The translations under genes and the position numbers were made by a program. From positions 34,647 to 98,646 of the forward strand of contig MWYV01000035.1 in the NCBI GenBank assembly GCA_002050435.1: a stretch of DNA of 64,000 nt, given 5' to 3'. Of this stretch, positions 50,660 to 60,778 are shown piece by piece. Numbering within the stretch: the stretch's first letter is position 1; each line of letters opens with the position of its first letter. The notes beneath the pieces are model-generated. The model was not told the origin of the DNA. It did not search any database and saw only the letters and a program-made list of their open reading frames with translations. This DNA is from Chitinophagales bacterium 33-2. Its GTDB lineage: Bacteria; Bacteroidota; Bacteroidia; Chitinophagales; Chitinophagaceae.

Positions 50660-51754
50660 TTATTGATTTATTTTTTTCAGTACAGTGGCCGCAACCTGTT
50701 CATCAGCATTATACACAGCAAATGGCTCTATATTTTTCTGCAATTCTATTTGAAGATTTCCATTGGCATTCAGCGCTATTACTGCGGCAACCAGTTTATC
50801 TTTTACTTCATGATCCTTTACCATTAGTGCAGCATGCTTATTCACAAGGTTTAAAGCATTTACGGTTTGATGATCTTCAGCTGCAAATGGATAAGGAACA
50901 AAAATCACCGGCTTTCCTACTACACATAATTCAGCAATGGCCATGGCGCCCGCACGCGATACTACCATATCAGCGGCTGCATACGCCAACTCCATCTGGT
51001 TGATGAAATCATTTACCCAGACTGCATCATCCTTTACACCAGCCTTCCATTTTCCTGCATCTGTTTTACCTGTCTGCCAGATCAACTGTATTCCTTCGCC
51101 CAATATTGTTTCCAATCCTGCTGCAATGGCTTCATTCACCGAGCGTGCACCCAAACTTCCGCCAACAACCAGGAGGGTGGTTTTCCCGGGCTTCATTCCA
51201 AAAAAAGAAAGTGCTTCCTCTTTATTGATATGCTTTACGTTTTTGATAGCTGGACGAACAGGATTGCCCGTTACCTGCAATTTTTCCCTGGGAAAGAATT
51301 GCTCCATTCCATCAGTGGCCACAAAAATCTTTGCCGCTTTTTTTCCGAGCATTTTATTAGCTTTTCCTGCAAATGAATTCGATTCATGAATAAAAGCTGG
51401 AATGCCTGCAAACTGCGCATATTGCAAAACAGGAAAAGAAGCATAACCACCAACACCAATCACTGCATGTGGTTTAAATCTTTTAAACACCTTTCTTACC
51501 TGTAAAAAACTTTTTATTATTTTATATGGGAGTGAAATATTTTTTAATAGATGGCTCCTGTTAAATCCAGCAATGTCCAGTCCTTCAATTGGATAACCTG
51601 CCTGCGGTACTTTTTCCATTTCCATCCTTCCTTTTGCACCCACAAATAATATATCGATGGATGGCTCCATTTTTTTCAAAGCATTGGCAATAGCAATCGC
51701 AGGAAAGATATGTCCTCCGGTACCGCCGCCTGATATGATAATATGCTTCGACAT
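50660..51754 (-). CDS. murG: UDP-N-acetylglucosamine--lipid I transferase MurG
   Basis: 364 residues. N-terminal G-loop SGGGTGGHIFPAIAIANAL (about 7-25), VGGYASFPVLQYA (about 102), and the C-terminal VVGGSLGARSVNEA plus the UDP-GlcNAc motif MVVSRAGAMAIAELCVVGKPVIFVP. Peripheral inner-membrane GT28 enzyme converting lipid I to lipid II. Its start overlaps the ftsW stop by one base (TAATG). The gene is 3 bp before the TTG of murC. Full length. Confidence 0.95.
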   Translation of the reverse strand: MSKHIIISGGGTGGHIFPAIAIANALKKMEPSIDILFVGAKGRMEMEKVPQAGYPIEGLDIAGFNRSHLLKNISLPYKIIKSFLQVRKVFKRFKPHAVIGVGGYASFPVLQYAQFAGIPAFIHESNSFAGKANKMLGKKAAKIFVATDGMEQFFPREKLQVTGNPVRPAIKNVKHINKEEALSFFGMKPGKTTLLVVGGSLGARSVNEAIAAGLETILGEGIQLIWQTGKTDAGKWKAGVKDDAVWVNDFINQMELAYAAADMVVSRAGAMAIAELCVVGKPVIFVPYPFAAEDHQTVNALNLVNKHAALMVKDHEVKDKLVAAVIALNANGNLQIELQKNIEPFAVYNADEQVAATVLKKINQ

Positions 51755-53079
51755 TAAGCTAATGCTGTTTCTTTAATATTTTCTTTAGATAAGGACGCTT
51801 CTTCTGCTGCCTCAATTTCCATCTGCTTCTTTTTACCTTCCAGTTGTTCAACATTGCGTGCCACGCTTAAAATAATCCCGATCGCCAGGCAGGTAAAAAG
51901 AAAACTACTTCCGCCCATACTTACGAGCGGAAGTGTAACACCGGTTACGGGAAACAGATCAACATTTACGGCCATATTGGCGAGGGCCTGTATCACCAGG
52001 GTAAAACTCAATCCAAGCGCAAGGAAGGCCCCAAAAGCATAAGGGCATTTTTTAAAAAGCCTGATGCTTCGAAAAAGAAAAACCATGTATATAAAAATGA
52101 TGAATGCGCCACCAAGTAATCCATATTCTTCAATTATAATGGCATAAATGAAATCATTATAAGCCTGTGGCAGAAAATTCCGCTGTTCACTGTTGCCCGG
52201 ACCTGCGCCCAGAATCCCACCTTTGGCAATGGCGATCTTAGCCTGGTTAATCTGGTAGGAATTGTCATTGTCTGCTTCTTTCGATCCATACATGAAACTT
52301 TCTATCCTGCTCACCCAGGTAGTAACCCTTGTAGTAAGCTTTGATGACTTTTCCTTAACGGTAGTGACGGCCACTCCTTCTCCGGAAGATTTGTGTTTTA
52401 CTACAGCTGCCATTACCAGGAATGCCACGGGAATAAGGGCGCAACCCACTGTTAACAGCAGGTGTTTTGTTCTTACCCTTCCGATAAATAATAAAAGCAT
52501 ACAGCTAGCTCCGAGTAACAATGCCGTGGAAAGATTTGCAGGTGCGATGAGCAGGCAAATGATGGCTACGGGAATAAAAACCGGGAGAAACCCTTTCCTA
52601 AAATCTTTAATGTTGTGCTGCTTCCTGCTTAGTAAACGTGCAAGAAACATGAACAATGAAAGTTTGGCAAGATCAGAGGTTTGCATGGTCATGTTAATGA
52701 TAGGAAGCTTGATCCAGCGGCTGCCTTCATTTAATGTAACGCCAAACAATAAGGTATAAAGCAGTAATGGTATTGAAAGCAGGAACATGATTTTGGCGAT
52801 CCTTGAGTAGATTGTATAATTTACCCTGTGGGCAAAATAAATGATGCAAAACCCTATGCCAATGAATGCAATTTGTTTGAAAAGGTATACTTCTGTATTT
52901 CCCTTATACATTTTATAAGCAAGAGAACCTGTTGCACTGTACACCACTAACAAAGAAATGAGCACAAGCAGGAATACCAGTGCCCATATTACCTTGTCAC
53001 CTTTGGTTCTGTTCAAAAGGTGCCTGGGCTTCATGTTCGAAGCAATATCAGAAAAACTTATGTCTGCTTGTTGCGGCAT
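51754..53079 (-). CDS. ftsW: SEDS-family glycosyltransferase FtsW
   Basis: 441 residues. Ten hydrophobic helices spread over about 32-400 with the SEDS motifs: GSRWIKLPIINMTMQTSDLAKL (with the catalytic-type Arg/Lys), the long periplasmic loop (about 225-295) with AKGGILGAGPGNSEQRNFLPQAYNDFIYAIIIEEYG, and PVTGVTLPLVSMGGSS. It polymerises lipid II at the septum with its transpeptidase partner FtsI, encoded four genes upstream. The C-terminal cytoplasmic tail is charged (KKKQMEIEAAEEASLSKENI). ATG 16 bp after murD. Confidence 0.94.
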   Translation of the reverse strand: MPQQADISFSDIASNMKPRHLLNRTKGDKVIWALVFLLVLISLLVVYSATGSLAYKMYKGNTEVYLFKQIAFIGIGFCIIYFAHRVNYTIYSRIAKIMFLLSIPLLLYTLLFGVTLNEGSRWIKLPIINMTMQTSDLAKLSLFMFLARLLSRKQHNIKDFRKGFLPVFIPVAIICLLIAPANLSTALLLGASCMLLLFIGRVRTKHLLLTVGCALIPVAFLVMAAVVKHKSSGEGVAVTTVKEKSSKLTTRVTTWVSRIESFMYGSKEADNDNSYQINQAKIAIAKGGILGAGPGNSEQRNFLPQAYNDFIYAIIIEEYGLLGGAFIIFIYMVFLFRSIRLFKKCPYAFGAFLALGLSFTLVIQALANMAVNVDLFPVTGVTLPLVSMGGSSFLFTCLAIGIILSVARNVEQLEGKKKQMEIEAAEEASLSKENIKETALA

Positions 53080-53095
53080 CAGGTTTACTTATTTT

Positions 53096-54433
53096 TTACA
53101 GGTTTTTTACAGCATCTTTAAATTGCTTTCCCCTGTCTTCATAATTTTTAAACAGATCGAAAGAGGCACATGCAGGACTTAACAATACCACATCGCCCGG
53201 TTTGGCCAGCGCATAAGATGCGGCAACTGCTTCCTGTGCGCTTGCGGTATCCACCAATCTCACTTCGCCACTGAATGCTTCATGTATTTTAAGGTTATCC
53301 AGTCCCATGCAAACAATTGCCTTCACCTTTTCCTTTATCAGTTCAAGGATCAGCGCGTAATCATTGCCTTTATCTACACCACCCAGAATAAGTATCACCG
53401 GTTTCGTTATGCTTTCCAAAGCAAACCAGGTTGAATTCACATTTGTAGCCTTGCTGTCATTAATAAATTCTACACCCCTGATCGTTGACACCAGTTCCAT
53501 CCTGTGCTCCAGACTTTCAAAAGTCTGCACTGCCTCGCGGATCTTATTCTTCCTGATATCCATTGTTGATCCTGCCACACATGCTGCCATGGTATTGTAT
53601 TGATTGTGTTTCCCTTTCAGCGCAAAATCGTAAATGCTCATCTGCTGCTGTTCTCCGTTAACATTCACATGCATCTCATCATTGCTGATGTACCCGCCTT
53701 TATCGACTTTCTGCTTCATACTGATTGGTAGTTGATTTGATTTAATGGGGTTTTGTAGTAAGTATTTTTGAATGACTTCATCATCAATGTTTAAAATGAA
53801 CTGATCTTCCTTTTCCTGATTCATCACGATCCTGAACTTGCTGTTCACATAATTCTCAAAACGGTAATCATACCTGTCCAGGTGATCTTCTGTAATATTC
53901 AGCAGCACGGCTACATCGGGCCTGAAGGTTATGATATCATCCAACTGGAAAGAACTGATCTCCGCAACATATAATTCCTTCGGATCCTCTGCCACCTGTC
54001 TTGCGAATGAATAACCAATATTGCCCACCATTGCGCAATTCATTCCGGCATGCCTGCAGATATGATAGATCAATGCAGTAGTAGTGGATTTACCGTTGCT
54101 TCCGGTGATACCAATGATGCGGCTTGAACCTTTAAACCTGTAGGCAAGTTCAATTTCACCCATCACCGGTATTGCCTGCTGCCTGAGCATTTTTACAAAT
54201 TCATTTGATTCAGGAATGCCCGGACTTTTTACAACTTCATCTGCATTTAATAACCGTTCTTCATCAATTTTCCCTTCCATGAATTGAATCCCTGCAGCAT
54301 GCAATTGCCTGCGATAACCTTCTATCAAAGAACCCTGGTCCATCAGGATCACGTTATAATTCCGCGCATTGGCAAGCAGGGCTGCACCCACACCACTTTC
54401 TCCTCCACCCAATATGACCATTTCCTTCTTCAT
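53096..54433 (-). CDS. murD: UDP-N-acetylmuramoyl-L-alanine--D-glutamate ligase
   Basis: 445 residues. N-terminal Rossmann GGGESGVGAALLANA (about 9-23), ATP-binding GITGSNGKSTTTALI (about 110), NITEDHLDRYD (about 190), and C-terminal ILGGVDKGNDYALIL and LLSPACASFDLFKNYEDRG, which matches the MurD pattern SPxxxSxDxFxxxExRG. It adds D-Glu to UDP-MurNAc-L-Ala in the cytoplasm. ATG at 54433, 134 bp after mraY, the longest gap within the cluster; an internal promoter could sit there but I see no good consensus. Confidence 0.95.
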   Translation of the reverse strand: MKKEMVILGGGESGVGAALLANARNYNVILMDQGSLIEGYRRQLHAAGIQFMEGKIDEERLLNADEVVKSPGIPESNEFVKMLRQQAIPVMGEIELAYRFKGSSRIIGITGSNGKSTTTALIYHICRHAGMNCAMVGNIGYSFARQVAEDPKELYVAEISSFQLDDIITFRPDVAVLLNITEDHLDRYDYRFENYVNSKFRIVMNQEKEDQFILNIDDEVIQKYLLQNPIKSNQLPISMKQKVDKGGYISNDEMHVNVNGEQQQMSIYDFALKGKHNQYNTMAACVAGSTMDIRKNKIREAVQTFESLEHRMELVSTIRGVEFINDSKATNVNSTWFALESITKPVILILGGVDKGNDYALILELIKEKVKAIVCMGLDNLKIHEAFSGEVRLVDTASAQEAVAASYALAKPGDVVLLSPACASFDLFKNYEDRGKQFKDAVKNL

Positions 54434-54567
54434 GCCTCATCCTGCTTTTCCATACTTACCATTGCGTACGGAATCTGGTTTTTCATTTGAATTGAATTCA
54501 TCTTCACTTGCTTCATTCGGACATCCAGGTTTTCCATAGTTGTACACATTGTGGTTTTTCAGGAAAT

Positions 54568-55842
54568 CTATCTCAGCTTCAATGTCACAATCGATAACAT
54601 GAAGCATAATATGGTAACGATCCAGAATCTTGTTACGATCTTGGATTCATGATATCCCAGTTTCTGATAATGATGATGAAGTGGGCTCATTAAGAACAAC
54701 CTGATTCCTTCACCATATTTTTTCTTTGTGTATTTGAAATACACAACCTGCAGCATTACACTCATGTTCTCTACCAGGAATACTCCGCAAATGATGGGGA
54801 TCAGCAATTCTTTATGAACAATTATGGCCAGCGCAGCGATCAATCCGCCGAGTGTAAGGCTCCCGGTATCGCCCATAAATACCTGCGCCGGGTAAGCATT
54901 GTACCAGAGAAATCCAACACAGGCTCCTATCATTGCTCCAATAAAAATGGACAACTCACCCAGGTTTGGGATGTACATGATATTTAGATAGTCGGCAAAC
55001 AAAAGGCTTCCGCTGGCGTAGGCAAAAATTCCCAGACAGGCTGCAACGATGGCCGATGTACCCGTGGCGAGTCCGTCCAGTCCATCCGTAATATTGGCAC
55101 CATTTGAAACGGCCGTCACAATAAAGATCACGACGAGTATGTACAACACCCAGGTGTAATCACGCCATGCCGCCGGAAGCAAACGTGAATAGTTGAACTC
55201 GTGACCCTTAACGAATGGAATGGTAGTAATAAATGATTTTGCTTCAACAAAATACCGGGTCTCATTATTTAATTGCCTGGTGATGATCACTTCACCAGCA
55301 GGTGGTGTTCCCTGGAATTCTCGCCAGATCTTTACATTAGGATTAAAATATAATGTGGCGCCTACTACAATACCCAGCATCACCTGCCCAAATATTTTAA
55401 ACCTGCCGGCAAGGCCGTCGCTGTCACTTTTCTTGTAGCCTTCGCCTTTTTCCTGTGCACGTTTTTTTGCTCTGAGTTTCAGGTAATCATCAATAAACCC
55501 GATCGCGGCGAGCCAGAGTGTACAAAAGATCATCAGCCGCACATAAACTTTTGTAAGGTCGGCAAGCAATAATGTTGGAATTAAAATGGCAAGAATGATG
55601 ATGATACCACCCATGGTTGGCGTACCCTTTTTTTGCTGTTCACCCGCCAGTCCCAATTCCCGAACTGATTCACCGATCTGCTTTTTTCTCAGGTAATTGA
55701 TCAGTTTTTTTCCAAAAACAGTTGTAATCAGCAATGAAAGTATAACTGCAAGCAACACCCTGAAAGTGATAAAGCGAAACAAATCGTTTCCGGGGAAACG
55801 AAGGTCTTCAGCTCTTAACCATTCAAAAAAGTGATACAACAT
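54568..55842 (-). CDS. mraY: Phospho-N-acetylmuramoyl-pentapeptide transferase MraY
   Basis: 424 residues, some 60 more than the E. coli enzyme. Ten membrane helices. Catalytic motifs: the Asp pair in GFIDDYLKL (about 121-122), [12 protein letters not shown] (about 249), [10 protein letters not shown] (about 324) and [11 protein letters not shown] (about 388). An insertion of about 60 residues (about 165-230, [22 protein letters not shown] and [20 protein letters not shown]) lies between helices and would face the periplasm, as in other Bacteroidota MraY. It couples UDP-MurNAc-pentapeptide to undecaprenyl phosphate, forming lipid I. Confidence 0.95.
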   Translation of the reverse strand: MLYHFFEWLRAEDLRFPGNDLFRFITFRVLLAVILSLLITTVFGKKLINYLRKKQIGESVRELGLAGEQQKKGTPTMGGIIIILAILIPTLLLADLTKVYVRLMIFCTLWLAAIGFIDDYLKLRAKKRAQEKGEGYKKSDSDGLAGRFKIFGQVMLGIVVGATLYFNPNVKIWREFQGTPPAGEVIITRQLNNETRYFVEAKSFITTIPFVKGHEFNYSRLLPAAWRDYTWVLYILVVIFIVTAVSNGANITDGLDGLATGTSAIVAACLGIFAYASGSLLFADYLNIMYIPNLGELSIFIGAMIGACVGFLWYNAYPAQVFMGDTGSLTLGGLIAALAIIVHKELLIPIICGVFLVENMSVMLQVVYFKYTKKKYGEGIRLFLMSPLHHHYQKLGYHESKIVTRFWIVTILCFMLSIVTLKLR

Positions 55843-55888
55843 ATAGTAAGTTTCAAGCTTTAAGCTGCAGGCACATCCGGCAGTATTG

Positions 55889-57355
55889 CTATTTATCCAA
55901 CTGTTTAAATAATTCCATTAATACTTCCTTATCATCAAAATGATGCTTCACACTATTGATCTCCTGGTATTTTTCATGCCCTTTTCCCGCGACCAAAACA
56001 ATATCTTCCGGCTTAGCCATGCTCACTGCTGTTTTTATAGCCTGCAGCCTGTCTGCAATTGAAATGAATTTTCTTTTAGCTGAAACGCTCAACCCGTTTT
56101 CCATATCCGAAAGGATCTGTTGCGGATCTTCCGATCTGGGGTTATCACTCGTGAAGATGACCCTGTCGCTGTTTGCGCAGGCAACTTCACCCATGATGGG
56201 CCGCTTGGTTTTGTCCCTGTCGCCACCGCATCCTACTACGGTGATCACCTGCTCAAACCCTTTTTTTAATTTTTTGATGGTGGTGAGTACATTTTCAAGT
56301 GCGTCGGGTGTATGCGCATAGTCCACAATTCCAATGATCCTTTCTTTTTGAGAAACGATATAATCAAACCTGCCTTCTGCACCTGTAATATTGCTCAGGC
56401 ATTGCAACACCTGTGATTTGTCTTCTTCAAGTAAAAGAGCCGTACCGTAAACAGCAAGCAGGTTGTAGGCATTGAATTCTCCTATCAATCTGAAATGAAC
56501 TTCCTGTTCATTTACAATCATTACCAGGCCTGTGAGCAGATTCTCTAAAATTTTCCCTTTATAATCAGCGGCAGACTTCAGGCTATAAGATTGTTTTCTT
56601 GCGTTGGTGTTCTGTAGCATCACCAAACCTCTTTTATCATCAATATTGGTGAGGGCAAAGGCATGGGAAGAAAGCCCGTCAAAAAATCCTTTTTTAGCTT
56701 TTATATATGCTTCAAATGTTTTGTGGTAATCAAGGTGGTCATGCGTGATATTGCTGAAGACACCGCCGGCAAATTCCAAACCTGCAATACGTTTCTGATG
56801 CACTGCGTGTGAACTTACTTCCATGAAGGCAAAGGCACAACCTTCATCTGCCATTTTTCGCACCAGGTGATTCAGACTTACTGCATCAGGTGTTGTATGG
56901 GTGGAAGGAATGATTTGTTCACCGATCATGTTCTCTACTGTGCTGATCAATCCGCATTTATATCCCAGGCAGGTAAATAATTTGAACAGGAGGGTGGCAA
57001 TCGTGGTTTTGCCGTTTGTACCTGTAATACCAATTAGCTTTAATTGCTTTGAAGGCTGGCCGTAAAAATTGTGTGCAATTCTTCCTGCGGCCTCGTTACT
57101 GTCCACCACCTGCACATAAGTAATGCCCTCCTGCTTTTCAGAAGGTATGGTTTCGCAAACAATCGCTATGGCACCTTTTTCAATAGCCTTTTGAATGAAC
57201 TGGTGGCCGTCAACTGCCGCTCCTTTCAGGGCAATGAATAAGGCACCCTTTTTTACTTCACGGGAATCGATCTGCACATCAGCTATATCCATATCTGTTA
57301 TGCCCGACAATCCTTTTGTCTGCACCGTATACAATATGTCGCTTAGCTTGATCAT
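55889..57355 (-). CDS. murE: UDP-N-acetylmuramoyl-tripeptide synthetase MurE, meso-DAP type
   Basis: 488 residues. UDP-binding domain (1-90), central ATPase with [14 protein letters not shown] (about 109-122) and [10 protein letters not shown] (about 207), and the C-terminal binding motif DNPR at 404-407 followed by SEDP. DNPR marks enzymes that add meso-diaminopimelate (the lysine form has a different residue pattern), so the peptidoglycan of this organism is predicted to be meso-DAP based. The ATG overlaps the last base of the ftsI stop (TAATG). murF, the next ligase in the pathway, is not in this cluster. Confidence 0.95.
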   Translation of the reverse strand: MIKLSDILYTVQTKGLSGITDMDIADVQIDSREVKKGALFIALKGAAVDGHQFIQKAIEKGAIAIVCETIPSEKQEGITYVQVVDSNEAAGRIAHNFYGQPSKQLKLIGITGTNGKTTIATLLFKLFTCLGYKCGLISTVENMIGEQIIPSTHTTPDAVSLNHLVRKMADEGCAFAFMEVSSHAVHQKRIAGLEFAGGVFSNITHDHLDYHKTFEAYIKAKKGFFDGLSSHAFALTNIDDKRGLVMLQNTNARKQSYSLKSAADYKGKILENLLTGLVMIVNEQEVHFRLIGEFNAYNLLAVYGTALLLEEDKSQVLQCLSNITGAEGRFDYIVSQKERIIGIVDYAHTPDALENVLTTIKKLKKGFEQVITVVGCGGDRDKTKRPIMGEVACANSDRVIFTSDNPRSEDPQQILSDMENGLSVSAKRKFISIADRLQAIKTAVSMAKPEDIVLVAGKGHEKYQEINSVKHHFDDKEVLMELFKQLDK

Positions 57356-59466
57356 TAATTCAATAAGAGTGTGATGGTTTGATTTTTAACTATGGCTGTT
57401 CCCGGGTACAGATCCTGGGCTACTACTTTCCCCCGGCCCCTGACGATAACTTTTACATTCAGATTCTCCAGTTCATACAATGCATCTTTCATGGTCATGT
57501 GGCGCACATCAGGAATGGTTTTTTTTGCTGCGGGAAGAGAGCGGATCACGGGACGCTGATTGTTATTATATACAATGCTCCACTGATTGTCTTTTATCGA
57601 AGAATCAACCATTTTCCAATCCACTTCGCTGAAAACTTTTTTTACATCCTGGGCAAAACCGGCAAACCGATAAAGGGAGCTATCAGGCCGAACAGGAATT
57701 TCAGAATCTTTTTTTCCCTGCACATACATTGCATATAATTTGGTAGCCACTTCTTTAAAAACGGGTGCTGCCAGCTGACCGCCATAATGCATCGCTGCAT
57801 GCGGTTTGGTTCTGATCAATACAATGCAGGTGTACTCCGGTTTATCAGCAGGAAAATATCCCACGAAGGATGCCTGGTAAATTCCATGACTGTATTTAAT
57901 GCTTCCACCCGCAACGTGTGCTGTGCCGGTTTTACCTGCAATGGAAAAAGGTGTGTCCTTAAAAACATTTTTTGCTGTGCCTTCAGTAACTACAGCTTCC
58001 ATGCATTTTCTGGCTGCCGCAATTACTTCGGGTTTTACCAATGATTCATCAAGAATTACCGGTTCAATATCTTTCACCACCACACCATTGTTCCTGATAC
58101 TGCTCACCAGGTAAGGCTTCATCATTTTTCCATCATTGGCAATCGCATTATATAACATGAGGGTATGCAGTGGACTAACCTGGATAGCATATCCAAAACT
58201 TGCGGTTACCATGGCATGCAAGCCTTCATTGTTCCTTTTTAATTTTGGAAGAATGGGCGCTGGTTCACCAAGCAAATCAATTCCGGTTCTTTGATGAAGA
58301 TGAAATTTCTGAAGATAATTTTTATACTTATCCGGTTGTGTTGCGAAAGCTTTGAGCGCCAGCTTTCCCATTCCAATATTGGAACTATGAGCAAAGCATT
58401 CTTTTACTGACATTAAAGATTTTGGGGCTCTTTCCGCGTCTGTAATATTTCTTACTCCTACATACGCAGTTCCGGTGGTTCCGATCTCCACCATATCGTC
58501 AATTTTCGAACTGCCATCATCGAGAACGGCAAGGAGAGTTGCCAGTTTAATGGTGGATCCGGGCTCGGAAGTCTGCAGGGCATAATTCATCAACTCACCA
58601 TAATTACCATCCTGATCACGGCCAAGATTTGCAATGGCTTTGATTTTGCCGGTTTTGGTTTCCATAACAATGCAGGTACCATAAGCCGATTCGCTTTGCA
58701 CCATCATCTTCATTAATGCGGAATGCACAATGTCCTGCATCTGCACATTAATGGTAGTAATGATATCTCTTCCATTTTCCGGATCAATTTCATATCCTTC
58801 AACGGGTACTGCGGCTCCGCCTGCAATAAAACGTACAAGCCTGCTTCCGGAACTCCCCTTCAACAGTGTATCAAATGTTCTTTCAAGTCCAACGTTTTGC
58901 GCATTGACACGGGAAAGTCCGATGGTTCTTTTTGCCAGCTGACCAAAAGGGTTGAGGCGTTTGCTTTTAACTTCTGCGATCACTCCACTCCTGTTTCTGC
59001 CCAGCCTTACCAGGGGAAATGTCCTGAACGCTTTGTATTGTTCAAATGAGAGTCCTTTTCTGATCAGGTGATAACGGTTCTTTTCATTGAATCCGCGCTG
59101 TAGTTCTTTTTTATATTGGGCAACGGATTTATCGTTAAAGAATTTTGATAAGGCGATCGCAAATGAATCCCGGTTTTCCTTAAAGCGCTTCCCATTTTTT
59201 TCGCGTAAACCATCTGCCCCAAAATCCATATAAAGATCGAAGTAGGGAATTGAGGTGCTGAGCATCTGGCCGTCTTCGCTGTAAATCGTTCCTCTTTCAG
59301 CATCCAGTTCAACAAAGCGCTGGTGCATGCTGTCCGACATTCCGCGCCAGTGATCACCTTCAAAATTCTGAATATAAAAAGCGCGGCCGAGTACCATGAA
59401 GCTAAGCAGCACTACACCCAGGAAACTGAGATAAACCCTCCATAATATGTCGCGTTTTATTTCCAA
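57355..59466 (-). CDS. ftsI: Septal penicillin-binding protein FtsI (PBP3) with PASTA domain
   Basis: 703 residues with a TTG start at 59466 directly after the ftsL stop; no ATG precedes the first membrane helix. One helix (about 10-30), a pedestal domain, and the transpeptidase domain with the catalytic SxxK as STIK in SEPGSTIKLA (about 300), SSN in FAHSSNIG (about 360) and KTGTAH (about 512). A PASTA repeat closes the protein (about 640-703: PDVRHMTMKDALYELENLNVKV). It cross-links septal peptidoglycan in partnership with FtsW. Presence of a PASTA domain is frequent in Bacteroidota FtsI but not in E. coli. Confidence 0.95.
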   Translation of the reverse strand: MEIKRDILWRVYLSFLGVVLLSFMVLGRAFYIQNFEGDHWRGMSDSMHQRFVELDAERGTIYSEDGQMLSTSIPYFDLYMDFGADGLREKNGKRFKENRDSFAIALSKFFNDKSVAQYKKELQRGFNEKNRYHLIRKGLSFEQYKAFRTFPLVRLGRNRSGVIAEVKSKRLNPFGQLAKRTIGLSRVNAQNVGLERTFDTLLKGSSGSRLVRFIAGGAAVPVEGYEIDPENGRDIITTINVQMQDIVHSALMKMMVQSESAYGTCIVMETKTGKIKAIANLGRDQDGNYGELMNYALQTSEPGSTIKLATLLAVLDDGSSKIDDMVEIGTTGTAYVGVRNITDAERAPKSLMSVKECFAHSSNIGMGKLALKAFATQPDKYKNYLQKFHLHQRTGIDLLGEPAPILPKLKRNNEGLHAMVTASFGYAIQVSPLHTLMLYNAIANDGKMMKPYLVSSIRNNGVVVKDIEPVILDESLVKPEVIAAARKCMEAVVTEGTAKNVFKDTPFSIAGKTGTAHVAGGSIKYSHGIYQASFVGYFPADKPEYTCIVLIRTKPHAAMHYGGQLAAPVFKEVATKLYAMYVQGKKDSEIPVRPDSSLYRFAGFAQDVKKVFSEVDWKMVDSSIKDNQWSIVYNNNQRPVIRSLPAAKKTIPDVRHMTMKDALYELENLNVKVIVRGRGKVVAQDLYPGTAIVKNQTITLLLN

Positions 59467-59796
59467 TTAATTATTTTCTTTGTCAACCAATACAACAGGT
59501 TCGGTTAGAAGTTCTTTCAGTCCCAGCGGCTTTACTGCTTCCATCAACTCACTTTGCCTGCTGCGGAACATCACATCACCTTTTACAGATTTGTATTCAT
59601 ACTGTAGTTCTTTTAATTCACGGCTGGTTTTGTTGATATCGCGAATGGTTTTGTCGGCATAGTGCCCGTTGTAGATATATACCACAGCGAGTACAGCGAG
59701 GAAAACAAAAAAAGGCACCTGCCTTACGATGGATTGATAATTCAACCATCGCTTCCAGCGGAACCTGTTTTCTTTTTCTTTTTTAATTGCTGACAT
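59467..59796 (-). CDS. ftsL: FtsL-like cell division protein
   Basis: 109 residues. A basic N-terminus (KKEKENRFRWKRW), one membrane helix (about 25-46, PFFVFLAVLAVVYIYNG) and a periplasmic coiled coil with leucine heptads (TIRDINKTSRELKELQYEYKSVKGDVMF). That topology and position between rsmH and ftsI identify FtsL by context; sequence identity to E. coli FtsL is too low to show it. FtsL links FtsQ and FtsB and activates FtsWI. It is separated from rsmH by 35 bp and its stop abuts the ftsI start. Confidence 0.8.
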   Translation of the reverse strand: MSAIKKEKENRFRWKRWLNYQSIVRQVPFFVFLAVLAVVYIYNGHYADKTIRDINKTSRELKELQYEYKSVKGDVMFRSRQSELMEAVKPLGLKELLTEPVVLVDKENN

Positions 59797-59831
59797 AACT
59801 GTTTTTAAGTGGTTTCAGAGGATTGGATCAG

Positions 59832-60737
59832 TTATATCTTTTCAGCTACACGCAGTTTTGCGCTGCGCGATCTTGGATTGCGTTTTGTTTCTTCGAATCT
59901 TGCCGTAACGGGTTTTTTGTTCACTGCGCGCAGAACCATTTTCTTTGTTGACATTTCAAAAGGATTTTCTTCTGGTGCATCAAAGCTGTTATCCCTGAAG
60001 AAGATCTTTACCATTCTGTCCTCAATCGAATGAAAGGTGATCACCGCTATTCTTCCACCCTGCTTCAACACCGAAGGCGCCTGTTCCAGCATTTCTTTCA
60101 GCGCTCCCATTTCATCATTCACTTCCATTCTTAGCGCCTGGAAAACCTGCGCGAAATATTTATTAGGATTTCCTTTTACGAGAGGAGATAAAGCTGTTTT
60201 GAAGCCATCGATTGTTTTCATTGAAGCCGATTTCCTGGTATCAACAATGGTCTTTGCCAGTGTTTTGGAATTTGTTACTTCCCCGAATTGTTCAAAAAGC
60301 TTATGCAACTGCTGTTCGGTATATTTTTCAATGATATCAAAAGCCGTTTTAGTGGTCCGCTGATCCATCCGCATGTCAAGCGGTGCCTCAAACCTGATAG
60401 AAAATCCACGGGACCCTTCATCGAACTGGTGACTGCTTACGCCAAGATCAGCGAGTATGCCATCAACTTCATTGATTCCATTGAGGCGGAGAAATCTTTG
60501 CAGGTACCTGAAATTCTGTGGAATGAAAAGTACGCGCTCATCCTCCGGGAGATTCACTTTGGCTTCGGCATCCTGGTCAAAAGCGATCAGCCTGCCCTCA
60601 GGACCCAGCTTTTCGAGAATGACTTTGGAATGTCCGCCGCCACCGAAAGTGCAATCAACATAAATTCCTTTGGGATCAATCTCCAGCAGTTGAATTACTT
60701 CTTCCAGCAGAACCGGTATGTGATAGTTATCCTTCAT
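59832..60737 (-). CDS. rsmH: 16S rRNA (cytosine1402-N4)-methyltransferase RsmH
   Basis: 301 residues. YHIPVLLEEVIQLLEIDP at the start, the SAM motif DCTFGGGGHSKVIL (about 28-41), AFDQDAEA, ADLGVSSHQFD (about 95) and PLDMRMDQ, then the C-terminal ITFHSIEDRMVK motif. It methylates N4 of C1402 in 16S rRNA; RsmI, which methylates the ribose of the same nucleotide, is encoded at 13.4 kb in this window. The normal second gene of the dcw cluster after mraZ, 41 bp downstream of it. Confidence 0.96.
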   Translation of the reverse strand: MKDNYHIPVLLEEVIQLLEIDPKGIYVDCTFGGGGHSKVILEKLGPEGRLIAFDQDAEAKVNLPEDERVLFIPQNFRYLQRFLRLNGINEVDGILADLGVSSHQFDEGSRGFSIRFEAPLDMRMDQRTTKTAFDIIEKYTEQQLHKLFEQFGEVTNSKTLAKTIVDTRKSASMKTIDGFKTALSPLVKGNPNKYFAQVFQALRMEVNDEMGALKEMLEQAPSVLKQGGRIAVITFHSIEDRMVKIFFRDNSFDAPEENPFEMSTKKMVLRAVNKKPVTARFEETKRNPRSRSAKLRVAEKI

Positions 60738-60778
60738 GCGGAACCGGTTTGAGGAAATAAATAAATGCTGCTCATGGC

